In this document: one piece after another, positions 39,632 through 51,596 of the stretch | Layout of the letters: each line of letters opens with the position of its first letter | How positions within the stretch are numbered: the first letter of the stretch is position 1 | DNA from: Zelopaecilomyces penicillatus | Lineage: Eukaryota; Ascomycota; Sordariomycetes; Hypocreales; Pseudodiploosporaceae | Assembly (NCBI GenBank): GCA_005765155.1 | Contig: VCCP01000002.1 | Location: forward strand, 2,728,001-2,792,000 | Reading direction: 5' to 3' | DNA: 64,000 nt | Position numbers and translations under genes: made by a program | Notes under the pieces: generated by a model | The model's database searches: none | Told to the model about the DNA's origin: nothing | Seen by the model: the letters and a program-made list of their open reading frames with translations, nothing else

Positions 39632-41725
39632 AAATAAAATTAATATCTTTATTAAGCTTTTAAATAAATAAATTTATCCTTTTTTTAGATTCTTATTTAA
39701 ATAAATATAAAGCATTTTTAATTCTTTTTTTAATAAAAGATAGATTATATTATATAAAAGAATAATTTCTAAAAGTAGATTAATTATATTATTTATAGCT
39801 TTTTAAAATAATAATATATCTATTTAATCTATTTAAAATATATTTAAATAATTCTATAATTTTAAATAATTCCTTTATCTTTTTTATTTAATTTATTTAA
39901 TCTTTATTTATTAATAATAATAGTTTTTAAAAGATATATAATTAAAAAGATGATTATTTTATTTTAATAGGCTTATATAAATTTATAAGATTATAAGAAT
40001 TTTTTATTTTTTTATTTATAATTAAATTATTAATATTTATTATAAATATTTAAATAAATCTAAAAACCTTATAAATAAATTAATTTAAATAATACTAGAT
40101 TATCCTTTAATTTAATTTTTAATTAATATTAAAATATATTTAAATAAAACTTTATTTAATTTCTTTTAAATCCTTAATAATAAATAGGATTTTCTATATA
40201 TTATATATTTAAATATTTAATTTATTTATTATTTAAAGCTTTAATAAATCCTTTATTAATACTTATTATAATCTATTTATTCTAATAAATATCTTAATAA
40301 TAAGATTTAATTTAATATATATATTTAGAGCTATATATATTTTAATTAATATTTATCTCTTTATTATTATTAATATATAAAAATAAATTATTATTTTAAT
40401 AATAATTTTTTTAATTAAAGTTAAAGGGTTTATATTAATTAAATATCTTTTTTTATTTTAATATTATCTTTTATTTTAATAATATTAATAATTTAATTAA
40501 AATAATCTAGTATAAGATAGCCCTTTTTATTATATATATAATAGATTATAATAATAAAATAATTTATTTAATTACTCTCTTTATCTTTTTAATTATTATC
40601 TTAATTATTATCTTTATAAAAATAATTATCCTTGTTATTTTTATAACCTTTTTAGCCTTAATAAAAGCCTTTTTAATATAAAATTATTATTAATTATATA
40701 TTAATTTAATTTAATTAATCTTTATTATAGTTTTATTTATTTTATAATCCTAAAAAGAATCTTTTTTTAGCTTATTATTTAAGGCTTTATTTTTATTATT
40801 TATTTAGCCTTTTTTATAGATTTTAATTTCTTCTTTTTTTTAGATTTTTAAATAATATTAAAATCTTTTTATTTTTTATATTATTTTATCTTAATTCTTA
40901 AAAAAAGCCTTTTTATAAAAATAAATATATTTTTATAATTTTAATTTAAACTTAATAAAATATTATATAATTAATTTCTTTTTAATTATTTTTATAAGAT
41001 AAGCTTTTAAATTAAATAAATATAAATATAAATTTATTAAAAATTAATAATTATATTATTAAGCTTTTTTAAAGATATTATAAATCTTAATTATTTAATC
41101 AATAAAATCTTTTAAATAAGTTTTATTTTAATTTAAAAAGTATTTTTAATTAACTTTATTAGTTTGTCTATTAATTTTAATATAGCTTTATATTTTATTT
41201 AATTAAATAGATTTATATTTATTTTTTATATTTTTATAAAGATTAAAATAATTTAATATATTTTCTTTTTCAAGTATTTAAGGCTTATTTAAAAGGCTTA
41301 ATAAAATTATTTATTTATTTCTTTTTATAATTAATATTTTTATAATATTATAATTTAATAATATTAATAATCTTTAGTTTTTTTAATTAAAAATTATTTA
41401 AATTATTATGGTTTTAATTAAATTATAATCTTTTTTTTATAGGATATTTATAATAAAGATATTAAAATCTTAAGTTATTTAAAGATAAAGCTAAAAGATA
41501 TTAATCTCTTTAATTTTTATTATTTTAGCTAAAAGTATTATTATTTTATTTTAAATTCCTATAAACTATTATAAAGAATTAATTAAATCCTATTAATTTA
41601 AGGCTTTAAATCCTTAATAAACTATAAAATCTAATAATATCTTTAATAATAAAGATAATCCTTTTATAATAAAATAAATAAAAATTATTATTAATCTTAA
41701 ATAATTATAAATAAAAATATAAGAA
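39632..41725 (-). pseudogene. E1 gag/protease and RT N-terminus
   Basis: Near 39632-39720 the minus strand reads KKELKMLYIYLNKNLKKGFI, the gypsy RT entry block (ELxxLxxYLxxNLxKGFIRPS). It then runs into FYLF and resumes at KKD in 10944 beyond E2. The rest, to the E1 5' LTR, should be protease and gag but is too decayed to label. Confidence 0.75.
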
Positions 41726-41922
41726 TTATAAAAGGAATTCTAGATATAATTAAATAAGATTATATAGCTTTAATTAATTAATTAATAATAAGATTTATAT
41801 TTAAATTAAATCTTTTTTTCTTTATATCTTTTAAATATAAAAGGCTATTAAAGTTTTAATAATTAATAATCTTTTAAATATTTTTTTTAATTAAGTATTT
41901 AAATATCTAATCTTATTATAAT
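41726..41922 (-). repeat. E1 LTR (5' LTR)
   Basis: Homologous to 6530-6727 through GGAATTCTAGATATAATTAA, the TTAATTAATTAATTAATAATA stretch and the TTATTATAAT end. Confidence 0.8.
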
Positions 41923-42535
41923 AATAAAATAAATAAAAATAAGATTTTATTATAAAAAATTAAGAAAACTAATATTATTATTTTATATTTTATATTAATA
42001 TATTATAATATTATATTATATATAAATAATATTATCTTTTATTTTAAATTTATTTATATTATATTTATATTTAATTATTTTATTTTATTTTAGATTTTAA
42101 TATTTATTATAATTAACTTTAATTATATTTATTTATTATTATTTATATATATTTTATATATATTTTTATTACTTTTATTATATATATATACTATATTTTT
42201 AATATAATTAATTAATTAATTAATTATTTTATATAAATATAAATTTATTTTATTTTATATTTATTTTATATAATAAATATATAAAGATTAATTAAATATC
42301 TTTAAATATAGTTTTTTTATAGTTTTTTATTTTTATTAAAAATAATAAATAAATTTAATTTATATAAATTTAATCTTATATAAAATAACTTAAAAATATT
42401 ATAGTTTATCTTTTAAATATTATCTTTCTTTTATTTAAATATAATATATATATATTAATTTTCTTAAATATAATAAAATACTATTTATTACTTATTTATT
42501 TTCTTATTATTAAATATATATCTCTTATAAATTCA
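41923..42535. repeat. RIP-degraded AT-rich DNA right of E1
   Basis: No gene or recognisable repeat. It ends sharply near 42536, where CpG-containing sequence resumes. Confidence 0.6.
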
Positions 42536-42786
42536 ATCAGGTAAACTGTATTTATTAATAACCCTTACTATAACTAGAGGTCTAGAATTTCTCTTAGTAT
42601 AGTATAATATATAATGTAGATAAGTAGATATCCACTTCGCGTACTTGTCCGATAGCTGCCGTGAATCACCACCACTACACCTGTCGAACCTTCTAAGTCT
42701 TACACTCACAAGACTTTTTAATCTTTAGCAAACCAGACACATTGATTAACATATAATATCTGCTGGAATTATTAAAGGTCGTTGCT
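42536..42786 (+). promoter_or_regulatory. 5' flank of crd1
   Basis: About 250 bases of mixed to normal composition precede the crd1 ATG. It must contain promoter and leader. I see no certain motif. Confidence 0.4.
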
Positions 42787-43986
42787 ATGCTGCTTGCTTA
42801 CCAATCAATGAGGCGTATACCACACGTCGTGCCACTTCGCTTGCATTTAGTCGCCAGAATAGTGAGCCAGGATGGAAGACGTATCTCTTTCCCAAAACAT
42901 TTACGATATTTTGCCCATGATTCTTCTGGCGAAAGTAAGCAGCAAATTGACAGGTGTGACGCCCTGTGATCTTCTGTGATGTCCTATCCCCATGTGCAAT
43001 AACTTCTTCTTTGTATTGCTGACAGACTGCGAAAGCGATTCGAAGCCCACCCTCCATTTGCCATTATCCTGCAACGCTCATATAAGCGATCAAGCCAGGC
43101 CATCTGTGCGCGAAAACATCTACACCATCCCAAATATTCTCACATTTACACGACTCGCAGCAGCCCCTGTTATAGGCTATTTAGTACTACAGGACTTAAA
43201 TGCCTGGGCAGTTGGTTTGCTCGCTTATGCCGGTGTCACGGATTTGCTTGACGGGTGGATCGCACGGCGATGGAATAGTAGAACGGTGGTCGGGACAGTA
43301 ATTGATCCCATGGCAGACAAGGTACTGATGACAGTACTGACTATTTGTCTAGCTGCCAAGGGGGCTCTTCCAAGTATGTATACGCCGTTTGTTTAGCAAG
43401 CCCCTGAGCTGCATCCATTTGCTTTTCTCTTCTGTCCCGCACAATACCCTTTCCCAAGGCAGCGTATCTGCTTAACTAACAGACCAATCTATTGGTTTTG
43501 TGCTAGTCTGGCTAGCTGCCATCATTCTTGGGAGAGATCTGGGTCTGGGTTTCGCTGCTATCTATTACCGTTGGATTTCATTACCACCCCCAAAGACATT
43601 CTCCCGATACTGGGACTTTTCTTTACCATCCGCCGAAGTTCGACCAACGACTATTAGCAAATATAACACCTTTCTTCAGTTAGCACTAGTTGGCTTAGCA
43701 ACTGCTGCGCCTCTTGTTGGCGCCGACATGGCGCCGGCTCTTTCAACTATGCAGTAAGAGATCCAAACCCATAAATTCCACCGCAGTTCCATTCCTGTGG
43801 CTCGCTCGTCATGCCTATTCCTCTCCAATTTTGAGATTGTCGAGAAAAAGCCAAATTCAGAGCTTGAGAGTTAACAAAAAACATGACAGGTATGTTGTAG
43901 CCACCACCACACTCTGGAGTGGTGCAAGCTATGTTTATAGCAAGGATGCGGTCCAGATCCTCCACAAGGCCAAGCGTCGGCACTGA
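42787..43986 (+). CDS. crd1: Cardiolipin synthase, mitochondrial (CDP-alcohol phosphatidyltransferase)
   Basis: Joins CDP-diacylglycerol and phosphatidylglycerol into cardiolipin in the mitochondrial inner membrane. I resolve four exons: 42787-42934, 43026-43373, 43507-43753, 43890-43986 (279 aa). Donors are GTAAGC, GTATGT and GTAAGA; acceptors ACAG, CTAG and ACAG; phases agree at every junction and join conserved sequence, e.g. ALP-I-WLAAIILGRD and STM-Q-YVVATTTLWSGASYVY. The CDP-alcohol transferase signature is complete: Asp122, Asp125-Gly126, Ala129-Arg130, Gly139, Asp143, Asp147 (TDLLDGWIAR...GTVIDPMADK). The N-terminal about 50 residues are Arg/His-rich with few acids, fitting a mitochondrial presequence. 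SLPPPKTFSRYWDFSLPSAE is typical of fungal Crd1. Convergent with mto1, 239 bases apart. Confidence 0.95.
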
Positions 43987-44225
43987 AATACACCTTCCAG
44001 ACAATTATCTTTCGAAATAACGTGTTGAGGAAGACTCTTGCAACGGTTGTCCACAGGTTTTTTACGTTCGCCTTCTCCGAGCCAGAAGTACAAATAATCA
44101 AACCCTGCCTGGCCCAGGTCTATCATTTGATTAAATATCACTCAAAAAGAAGGATATTGCGTCAAGTATCACGTAGTTCGGCATCTCTTTGTAGCTTGTC
44201 AATTAAAAGTAATGTGCCCAAAATA
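43987..44225. other. Convergent intergenic region crd1/mto1
   Basis: 239 bases between two stop codons. It holds both 3' ends; the short open frames crossing it have no coding character. Confidence 0.6.
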
Positions 44226-46464
44226 TCATACAACTAATATAGGATGGGTAGACAGTGTAGTTGCGAGAGTTTCACTACTTGGCGAAGGTGAAGTTTGTTT
44301 AAATCCTTTGGCAGTCGGGCTTAAGGTTTTATTGCCCCACGTGAGACCCGAGCATCGACGGCGAATATGAGCAAGCAGTCGTAGGCAGCCAGAAGGTGTT
44401 ACTCCTTCAACGCGACGGGCTTGCGCAAGAGTCTCAGGGCGCGTTATCTTGAAAATCTCCTTCTCAGAGAGGGCAAGCCCTGTGATTGAGTCATAATCTA
44501 AGTCGAGAGGAATGCGAATACTCTCATCATGCACGAACTGCCCTCGCTCAGCCGCCTGCATCTTAATGTAGGGGGCATATGAGGCTTCAATTGCTACCCG
44601 ATCCCGGATACGCACGGGATATGTGAGAATCTCGGGGGCGACAGAGCTGAGATGACTCAGCTCAATTCGGGCTGTCGTATTGGACAACCTCAGCATGTCG
44701 AGGCCACTCCGACGATGTGGATGTCTTTTCAAATGAAATCCCATCTCCATCCATTGATCTGGGAGCAGTGACACGGCATGAAGAGCGCGGGTGAGATCAG
44801 CAATCTGTTGCTTTTCGTCAACGAAAGCACTCCACCGCTTGTCAGAGACAATACCCCATTCACGTCCCTTATCAGTGAGCCGGATGTCAGCATTGTCGGC
44901 TCTTGCTGCCATACGAAATTCGCTCCGTGATGTAAACATCCGGTAGGGCTCCGTTACACCTTTCGTGACCAAATCATCGATCATGATGCCGATATATCCG
45001 TCTGATCTGGAGAGTGTCACACCCGGAAGCCCAAGAGCTGTTCGCCCAGCATTTATGCCCGCTATGATGCCTTGCCCGGCGGCCTCTTCATAACCAGTTG
45101 TCCCATTAATTTGCCCAGCCAGGTAAAGACCTTTGATGGCCCTTGTTTCGAGGGTGGATTCGAGTCCTCGAGGATCAACATAATCATATTCTACACCATA
45201 TCCAGGCTGCAACATTCGCACTTGCTCTAATCCCTTTATAGTTCTAAGAATCCTCTCTTGAACCTCCGGAGGGACTGTCATTGATAAACCGTTAGGATAT
45301 ATTACTGGGTTGTCGAAACCTTCCGGCTCAAGCCAGACAATATGCCTCTCTTTATCTGCAAATTTGATGACCTTGGACTCTAGAGACGGACAATATCTTG
45401 GGCCTTTGACTGACTCCCGTATGTGAATTGACCTGTCGAGGTTGTCTCGGACGATGTTGTGCGATGCTGTGTTGGTGTATGTGAGACTACATGTGAGCTG
45501 GGTATCAACTGTAACGCGCTCGTTGAGGTAACTAAAGGGAACAGGGGGATCGTCTCCAATTTGCTTCTGGAGGACCCCAAAGTCGATACTCGATTTGTCT
45601 AAACGTGGTGGGGTGCCTGTTTTCAATCGGCCCAACTGGAATCCGGCCTCTGCAAGTGATTTGCTTAGCCCCGTGGTTGATGCCTCTCCTAGCCGACCGG
45701 CTGGGTAGCTTTGAAGTCCAATGTGTATTTCGCCGCCAAGAAAAGTGCCCGTGGTGATAACAACACTACTGGAGGCCAATATTTCACCAGACTCTAGCCG
45801 AACCCCAGCAATAGTGGATCTCGGTTTTCCAGAGGAGGTACCTTCATCTGACAGTACAATGTCCGAAACACTGCCGAGAATAATTGTCAGATTTTGGTAG
45901 GTCTGCAACTCCTCCTTCATATGCTTCTGATATAGATCCCGATCAATCTGTGCGCGTGGGCCCTGAATTATATACATGTAAAGTTAGCACCATGTCTATT
46001 AAGGGTTAATATGAAGATTGAATGGTGGTGCAAGGATCTCACCCAAACAGCTGGACCTTTCTTACGATTCAGCAAATGAAACTGAACTCCAGCCTTGTCG
46101 ATGATTCTTCCTGCCAACCCATCCAGAGCGTCTATTTCTCGGATTATGGTCCCTTTCCCGACACCCCCGAAGCTAGGATTACACGAGCAAGTTCCGAGAT
46201 TCGCAAGCTTGGGTGTGATCAAAGCTGTTCTTGCTCCAGATCTGGCAGCTGCAGCACAAGCCTCTGCACCAGCATGGCCACCACCTATAACAACGACATC
46301 ATAGGGCCTATGCACTCTCGCGTTAGCAATTTGTAGCTTGGTATAGTGAAGCATTATGTGAGCTTTCACCTGCTCCTTTGTGCGACATTTGCGAAGAATT
46401 TTCGCCCATAAGTTCGACGAACCATGCGTAACCGCGAGGCTCTGTGGTGTATCAAGGCCCGCAT
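44226..46464 (-). CDS. mto1: Mitochondrial tRNA uridine-5-carboxymethylaminomethyl modification enzyme (GidA/MnmG family)
   Basis: FAD-dependent partner of Mss1/MnmE that modifies the C5 of the wobble uridine in mitochondrial tRNAs. Exons: 46464-46370, 46316-46043, 45962-44226 (701 aa). The intron at 45963-46042 is secure (donor GTGAGA, branch GCTAAC, acceptor TTCAG; GPAVW joins GPRAQIDRD). Motifs: FAD loop [12 protein letters not shown] (about residues 40-51), [39 protein letters not shown] and the GidA C-terminus [18 protein letters not shown]. The first, 53-base intron (46317-46369; donor GTGAAA, GCTAAC close to GAG) is inferred. It joins an Arg-rich, acid-free presequence ([20 protein letters not shown]) in phase to [13 protein letters not shown]. 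If unspliced, translation could start at ATG 46354 (682 aa) without that presequence. Confidence 0.93.
46317..46369 (-). other. Proposed intron 1 of mto1
   Basis: Donor CAG/GTGAAA, branch-like GCTAAC, acceptor GAG only about seven bases further, which is short. Phase is kept: split AG/A gives Arg32. If retained, the presequence frame meets TGA at once, while an internal ATG (46354) opens the enzyme frame without a presequence. Confidence 0.6.
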
Positions 46465-46481
46465 AGCATGGTTGCACTCAT
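46452..46481 (-). promoter_or_regulatory. Short upstream ORF overlapping the mto1 start
   Basis: An ATG at 46481 opens a nine-residue frame (MSATMLCGP) that ends at 46452, overlapping the presequence ATG at 46464 in another frame. It matters only if the transcript begins upstream of it, which I cannot see. Confidence 0.4.
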
Positions 46482-46789
46482 GAAAAGATGTGTCTTCGCT
46501 AACTACCGTGGTCTCCAGACACCACAAGTCGACGGGAAGACACGGGTAAGATTGGTGTGATGCGGAAAGCGGGTCACGTGGAATACGAGCATACAAGGAT
46601 TCACTATGAGCTTGGAGGAGTATAATAGATATAACTAAAGCTTTGATTTATATAAAAGAGAGAGGCTAAAAGGCTAACTAAATAAGAAGAGTTTTATAAT
46701 AGATCTGCTTATAGAAGTATAATATAATTAAATCTAGTTAAATATAAGCTGATATTTTAAGAAGTTTAATTATATATACAGCTTAATAT
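46482..46789 (-). promoter_or_regulatory. 5' flank of mto1, grading into AT-rich DNA
   Basis: Normal composition continues to about 46620, then 46621-46789 becomes AT-rich while keeping some C/G. No other gene. A MITE-like element starts at 46790. Confidence 0.45.
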
Positions 46790-47196
46790 AGAGAGTGCTT
46801 ATACGGCACTCACTTCTGTGTAGGCGGCACCTTTTATTCTTATAACCCTTATACAAGCTTTATCATTGTCCGATTTTAACTATAGTAGTACTTAATATGC
46901 ACTGTTTTGAATATCAAGGTAAATTAATAAGATTTATATTATAGATTTTAATTATTATAATAAATAATATTAATAAATTATAAATAATATATTTATTTAA
47001 TAAAAATATTTTTATAATATTATTTATTATAATAATTAAAAATTTATTAAATTAATAGTATAAGTTTTTTAAAAGGCTTAGATTAAGTACCTATATAATC
47101 AAAAGTTAATAGTAATAATATTAAGTAAAATATATAAATAAGCTAAAAAATCTAGATGCTGTTTATATAGAAGTGAATACTGTATAAGCACTCTCT
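46790..47196. mobile_element. MITE-like element with 43-bp inverted ends, RIP-mutated on one side only
   Basis: The left arm 46790-46832 and the right arm 47154-47196 are inverted copies. The outer 15 bases, AGAGAGTGCTTATAC, are identical. Over 43 positions I count nine differences, and in every one the left arm has G or C where the right arm (reverse-complemented) has A or T. TAATAT lies directly outside both ends as a possible target duplication. At 407 bp with no ORF it fits a non-autonomous DNA transposon. The left half keeps normal composition (GGCGGCACC), the right half is AT-rich. Confidence 0.8.
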
Positions 47197-47978
47197 TAAT
47201 ATATTTTTTAATTAAAGATTTTATTTATAAAGTTTATTAATTATAAATCTATAAAATCTATAATATTTCTATAATAAAAAATTTAAATAATAATAAAAAA
47301 GAATCTTTTTTAAAGCTTAATTTTTTAAATATTAATATTAATATTAATAATTTTTATTTATTCTTATATATTTCTTATATTATTATATTTATTAAAGCCT
47401 TTAAAATAAAACTTTATAAAGCCTTTATAAGATTAATTATAATTAAATTATAATAATAAATTTAATTTATAATAATAAAATAAAATAAATATAATAATAT
47501 TTAAGTATTATTATTATAAAAACTATTAATTATTTTATTTATATTATAATAATAAATATAAATTAAATAGTATTATATAATTAAAAATTAAATATTATTA
47601 TAAATATATATAGATTATTCTTTATAATATTTATTATATAAATAAAAATTAATCTTATATTATATTAAAATAATTAATATTTAATTTAAATAATATTAAA
47701 AATATTATAAAGATAATTATTTATATACTTTTTAATAAATTTAAAAGATTTATTTTTATCTTATAAATTATATAACATAATTATATTTTAATATAAAAGA
47801 ATTTTTATTCTTTTAATATAAAAAGAAGGAAAAAAGAATATATATAAATATATATAAATATATATTATTTTTATTAAGATTAAAAAGAAAATTATTAATA
47901 TTATTTAATATAAAATAGTTTAATATTCTTTTTATAATATACTTTTATATATAATTATATTTAAATAATATATATAAG
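47197..47978. repeat. RIP-degraded AT-rich DNA
   Basis: No gene, LTR or structured repeat recognised. Confidence 0.6.
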
Positions 47979-49410
47979 AAGCTAGCCTTATAACTTTTAT
48001 AAATAAGTATTAAAAAGAATATTAATAAATTTAAAGAAAAATAAATTCTTTTTTTAATTCCTTTTCTTATATTAATAAAGTCTAATCTAGATTTATTTTA
48101 TCTTTATATTTAAGATTTAATCTTTAAATTTTAATCTATAATATATTATTTTTTCTTTAATAATAATTTAAATCTTATTTAATAATTTAATAATAAATAT
48201 ATAAGATATATAAGATATATATATTATTATAATAATTTAATAGAATATTCTTTATCTTTTTAAAATTATTATCTTATATACCTTATATTTTAATTATTCT
48301 AATTATTAAAAGTATTATTAATGTATATAATTTTCTTTTTATTTTACTTTTAAATCTTATCTTTTTTTTCTTATATAATAATAAATTATTTAAACTTTTA
48401 TTATATTTTTTTTTATTAATAATAAGAATAATAAATATTATACTAATATAATTTAAAAATAAAAATCCTTTTAATTCTTAATTTAATTATAATATATTTA
48501 ATATAAATATAAATTTAAATAATATAGCTCTTATAATTTATATTTAATTTATATTAAGTTATATATAATCTTTCTTTAATAAAAAAAATAGGCTATTAAT
48601 AATTATATTATTTTTCATTATTTTAATAAAATTTTAATTATACTTTTTAATAAAATAAAATTAATTTATTTTCTTTATATTAAATAATTATATATAAATA
48701 ATTATAAAATTCAAATTTCTTTTTTTAATTATATTTATATATTATATTATTAGATATATTCTTTTTATAATTATAAGAATTATATCTTTTTAAATAATAA
48801 TATATTATATAATATAATTATATTATTATATAATTATATAAAACATTAAATTTATATTATAATTAAAATAATAAGAAAAAGCCTTAATATCTTAATTAAA
48901 TAAATTATATTTATATAAAATAAAACTCTTAAATAATAACTTAAAGATATATATTAAAACTATTTTAATAAAACTAATAATATTAATAAATATTTATAAG
49001 CTTATATTTATTTTCTTTCTTAATCTTATCTTAAATATATTTAATACTTTTATTTTATTATAATAGTTTTATATTATTAAAATTTTATTTTTTAAGTACT
49101 TTAATTATAATATCTTATTATAATTTTTCTATTATATCTTTAATAAAGAATAATTTATAGTATTTTATATAATAATAAAATAAGATTTATTATATAATTT
49201 TTTATTTTTATATAAACCTTATAAAATATATAATATTCTTAAAATAGGCTTTATTAATCTTTAAATAAGATTATTAAATAAAATAAAAGATATACTTTAT
49301 ATATAATAAAGAGATTTAATTTTAAAGATAAATTAAATAATAAAAGATAAATCAGGCTTTAATTTAATTTTAATTATTATATAATAATTATTATTAATCT
49401 TCTTTTTATC
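47979..49410. repeat. F1: first copy of a 1.45-kb direct repeat
   Basis: It starts GCTAGCCTTATAAC and runs colinearly with 50112-51596, sharing TATAAATAAGTATTAA, CTTTATATTTAAG and TTAATCTTCTTTTTATC at its end. A start-only copy lies at 56491. It is fully AT-mutated and the element type is unknown. Confidence 0.75.
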
Positions 49411-49447
49411 TTTAAAATTATTAAAATAAATAGGTTTTTTATATAAT

Positions 49448-49506
49448 AGCTTAATAGCTAGACCTATTATAGCTTAATAACTAGACCTATTATAAAGACC
49501 TATTAT
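49448..49506. repeat. 23-bp tandem duplication with partial third copy
   Basis: A 23-base unit beginning AGCTTAATAGCTAGACC occurs at 49448 and 49471 (one G/A difference), then AGACCTATTAT again at 49496. It lies between F1 and F2. Confidence 0.75.
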
Positions 49507-50111
49507 AAAAACCTAGATACCTTAATAGCCTAATCTATTAAATTAAACTAGAATAGAAAAGGGATTTTTTTATATAAAAACCTTCTTTTCTTTATATTTA
49601 AAATACTAAATAAATTTTAAATAAATATTATTTAGAATTCTAACTTCTAGATTAATCTAATATTTTTTAAAGATATATAATATTTAAATTCTTAATTAAA
49701 TCTTATTTTCTTTCTTTATTAATAATATAATTATTTTTATTTTCTTTTTTATAGATTATTATTTAAATAATTATTATATCTCTTTTTTATTATTTTAATT
49801 ATTAGCTTTAATTAATCTTTATAAAATTATAATAGATTATAAGCTTAAAAAATAATTATTTTAGATTATAAAAAGATTATTCTTTTTTCTTATTATATTA
49901 ATTATATTATATATTATAGCTAGTATATAATAAGCCTTATATATTTATATTAATTATTATAATTAATTAATAAAGAAAATAAAGCTTTTATTAAAATCTA
50001 ATTATTTCTAATAATATTATAATTAATATTTTTTATTTATATAATATTATAATAAATATTTAGATTTATTTTTATAATTTTTATTTTTTATTTTAACTAT
50101 AATAATTATAA

Positions 50112-51596
50112 TAAGCTAGCTTTATAATTATTATAAATAAGTATTAAGAATAATATTAATAAAGTTAAAGAAAAAGAAATATCTTTATTTTAATCCCTTT
50201 TCTTATATTAATAAGGTTTAATCTAAGCTTATATTATCTTTATATTTAAGGCTTAGGCTTTTAAATCTAAACTTAATAAATTATTTTTCTTTTAATAAAA
50301 ACTTTAATCTTATTTAATTATTAAATAATAAGAATATAAAATAGATATTATATACAATATTATAATAATTTAATAGAATATTTCTTATTCTTTTTAAATT
50401 ATTATTTTATATACCTTATATTCTTATTTATTTTCTTTATTAAAATTATTATTAATTTAAATAATTTTCTTTATATTTTTATTTTAAATCTTATTCTTTT
50501 TCTTATATATATTAATAAAATATCTAGATATCTATTATATCTTTCTTTATTAATAATAAAGATAATAAATATTATATATTTATAATCTAAAGATAATAAT
50601 CTTTTTAACTCTCTTTTAAATTATAATATATTTAATATAAGTATAGATTTAAATAATATAGCTTTTATAAATATATATTATATTCTTTATTTAGCTTTTA
50701 ATTAATTATATATAACCCTTTTTTAACAAGAAATAAAAAGAAATTATTAATAATTATATTATTTTTAATAACTTTAATAAAAGGTTAATTATACTTTTTA
50801 AAGAAATTAAATTAATTTATTTTTCTTATATTAAATAATTATATAGAAATAATTATAAAAATTATAATCTTATCTTTTAATTATATTAATATATTATATT
50901 ATAAAATATATTACTTTTATATTATAAAGATTATATATTATTAAATAATAATATATTTTATAATATATTTATAATATTATATATTTATATAATATATTAT
51001 AATTATATTATAATTAAAATAATTATTAAGGCTTTTAATATTATAATTAAATAAATTACTTTTATTTAAAAAGAATAAATCTAAATAAAAACTTAAAGAT
51101 ATATTTTTAAAGCTATTAAAATAAAATTTATAAAATTTATAAATATTTATTAATATTTAATAATATATATCTATTCTTCTTTTTATTTTTATTTTAAATA
51201 TTATTAATACTTTTATTTTATTATAATAATTTTATAATATTAATTCTTTAACTTTTAAAGATTTTAATATATTTTTAAATTAAAATATCTTATTATAATA
51301 TTCTTATTATATTCTTATTTAGATTTAATTTATATTATTTTATATAATAATAAAATAAAATATATACTTTAATCTCTTATATTTATATAAATCCTTTTTA
51401 AATATATAATATTTAAAATAGTTTTTATTAATTTTAAGATAGGATTCTTAATTAAAATAAAAAATATAATTTATATATAAAAAGATGATATAAATCTAAT
51501 AATAAATAAAATAATAAAAGATATATTAAGCCTTAATTTAATTTAAAAAAAACTTTAATTATTATATAATTATTATTATTAATCTTCTTTTTATTC
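50112..51596. repeat. F2: second copy of the 1.45-kb direct repeat
   Basis: Colinear with 47979-49410, same orientation, about 700 bp apart. They could be two copies of a DNA element, or long LTRs around a very short interior. Confidence 0.75.

Larger units (their letters stand above)
6530..41922 (-). mobile_element. E1: outermost Ty3/gypsy-type LTR retrotransposon, host of the nested stack
   Basis: Direct repeats of about 197 bp at 6530-6727 and 41726-41922 are the two LTRs. They share the stretch GGAATTCTAGATATAATTAA near their start and continue alike to TTATTATAAT. A purine tract on the minus strand (complement of CTCCCTTTTTAAAAG, about 6730-6745) adjoins the left LTR, so the element runs right to left. 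Flanks allow a target duplication AATAA, weak in this background. Own sequence is 6530-10944 plus about 39632-41922, near 6.7 kb, a normal gypsy length; everything between is the inserted E2. It is the most AT-rich and presumably oldest member of the stack. Confidence 0.8.

Noticed and set aside
42931..42960. Alternative crd1 intron 1 donor at GTGTGA (42954)
   Set aside because: It leaves the wrong phase with the only good acceptor (43025); GTAAGC at 42935 keeps phase.
43483..43506. Alternative acceptor for crd1 intron 2 at 43482
   Set aside because: It is in phase, but lies directly after the CTAAC branch and would add eight residues absent from the conserved ALP-WLAAIILGRD region. The acceptor at 43506 fits better.
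45963..46477. GTG-initiated 169-codon frame as the mto1 start
   Set aside because: It begins at a non-ATG codon and runs past a good splice donor after GPAVW. The spliced presequence or ATG 46354 is a better start.
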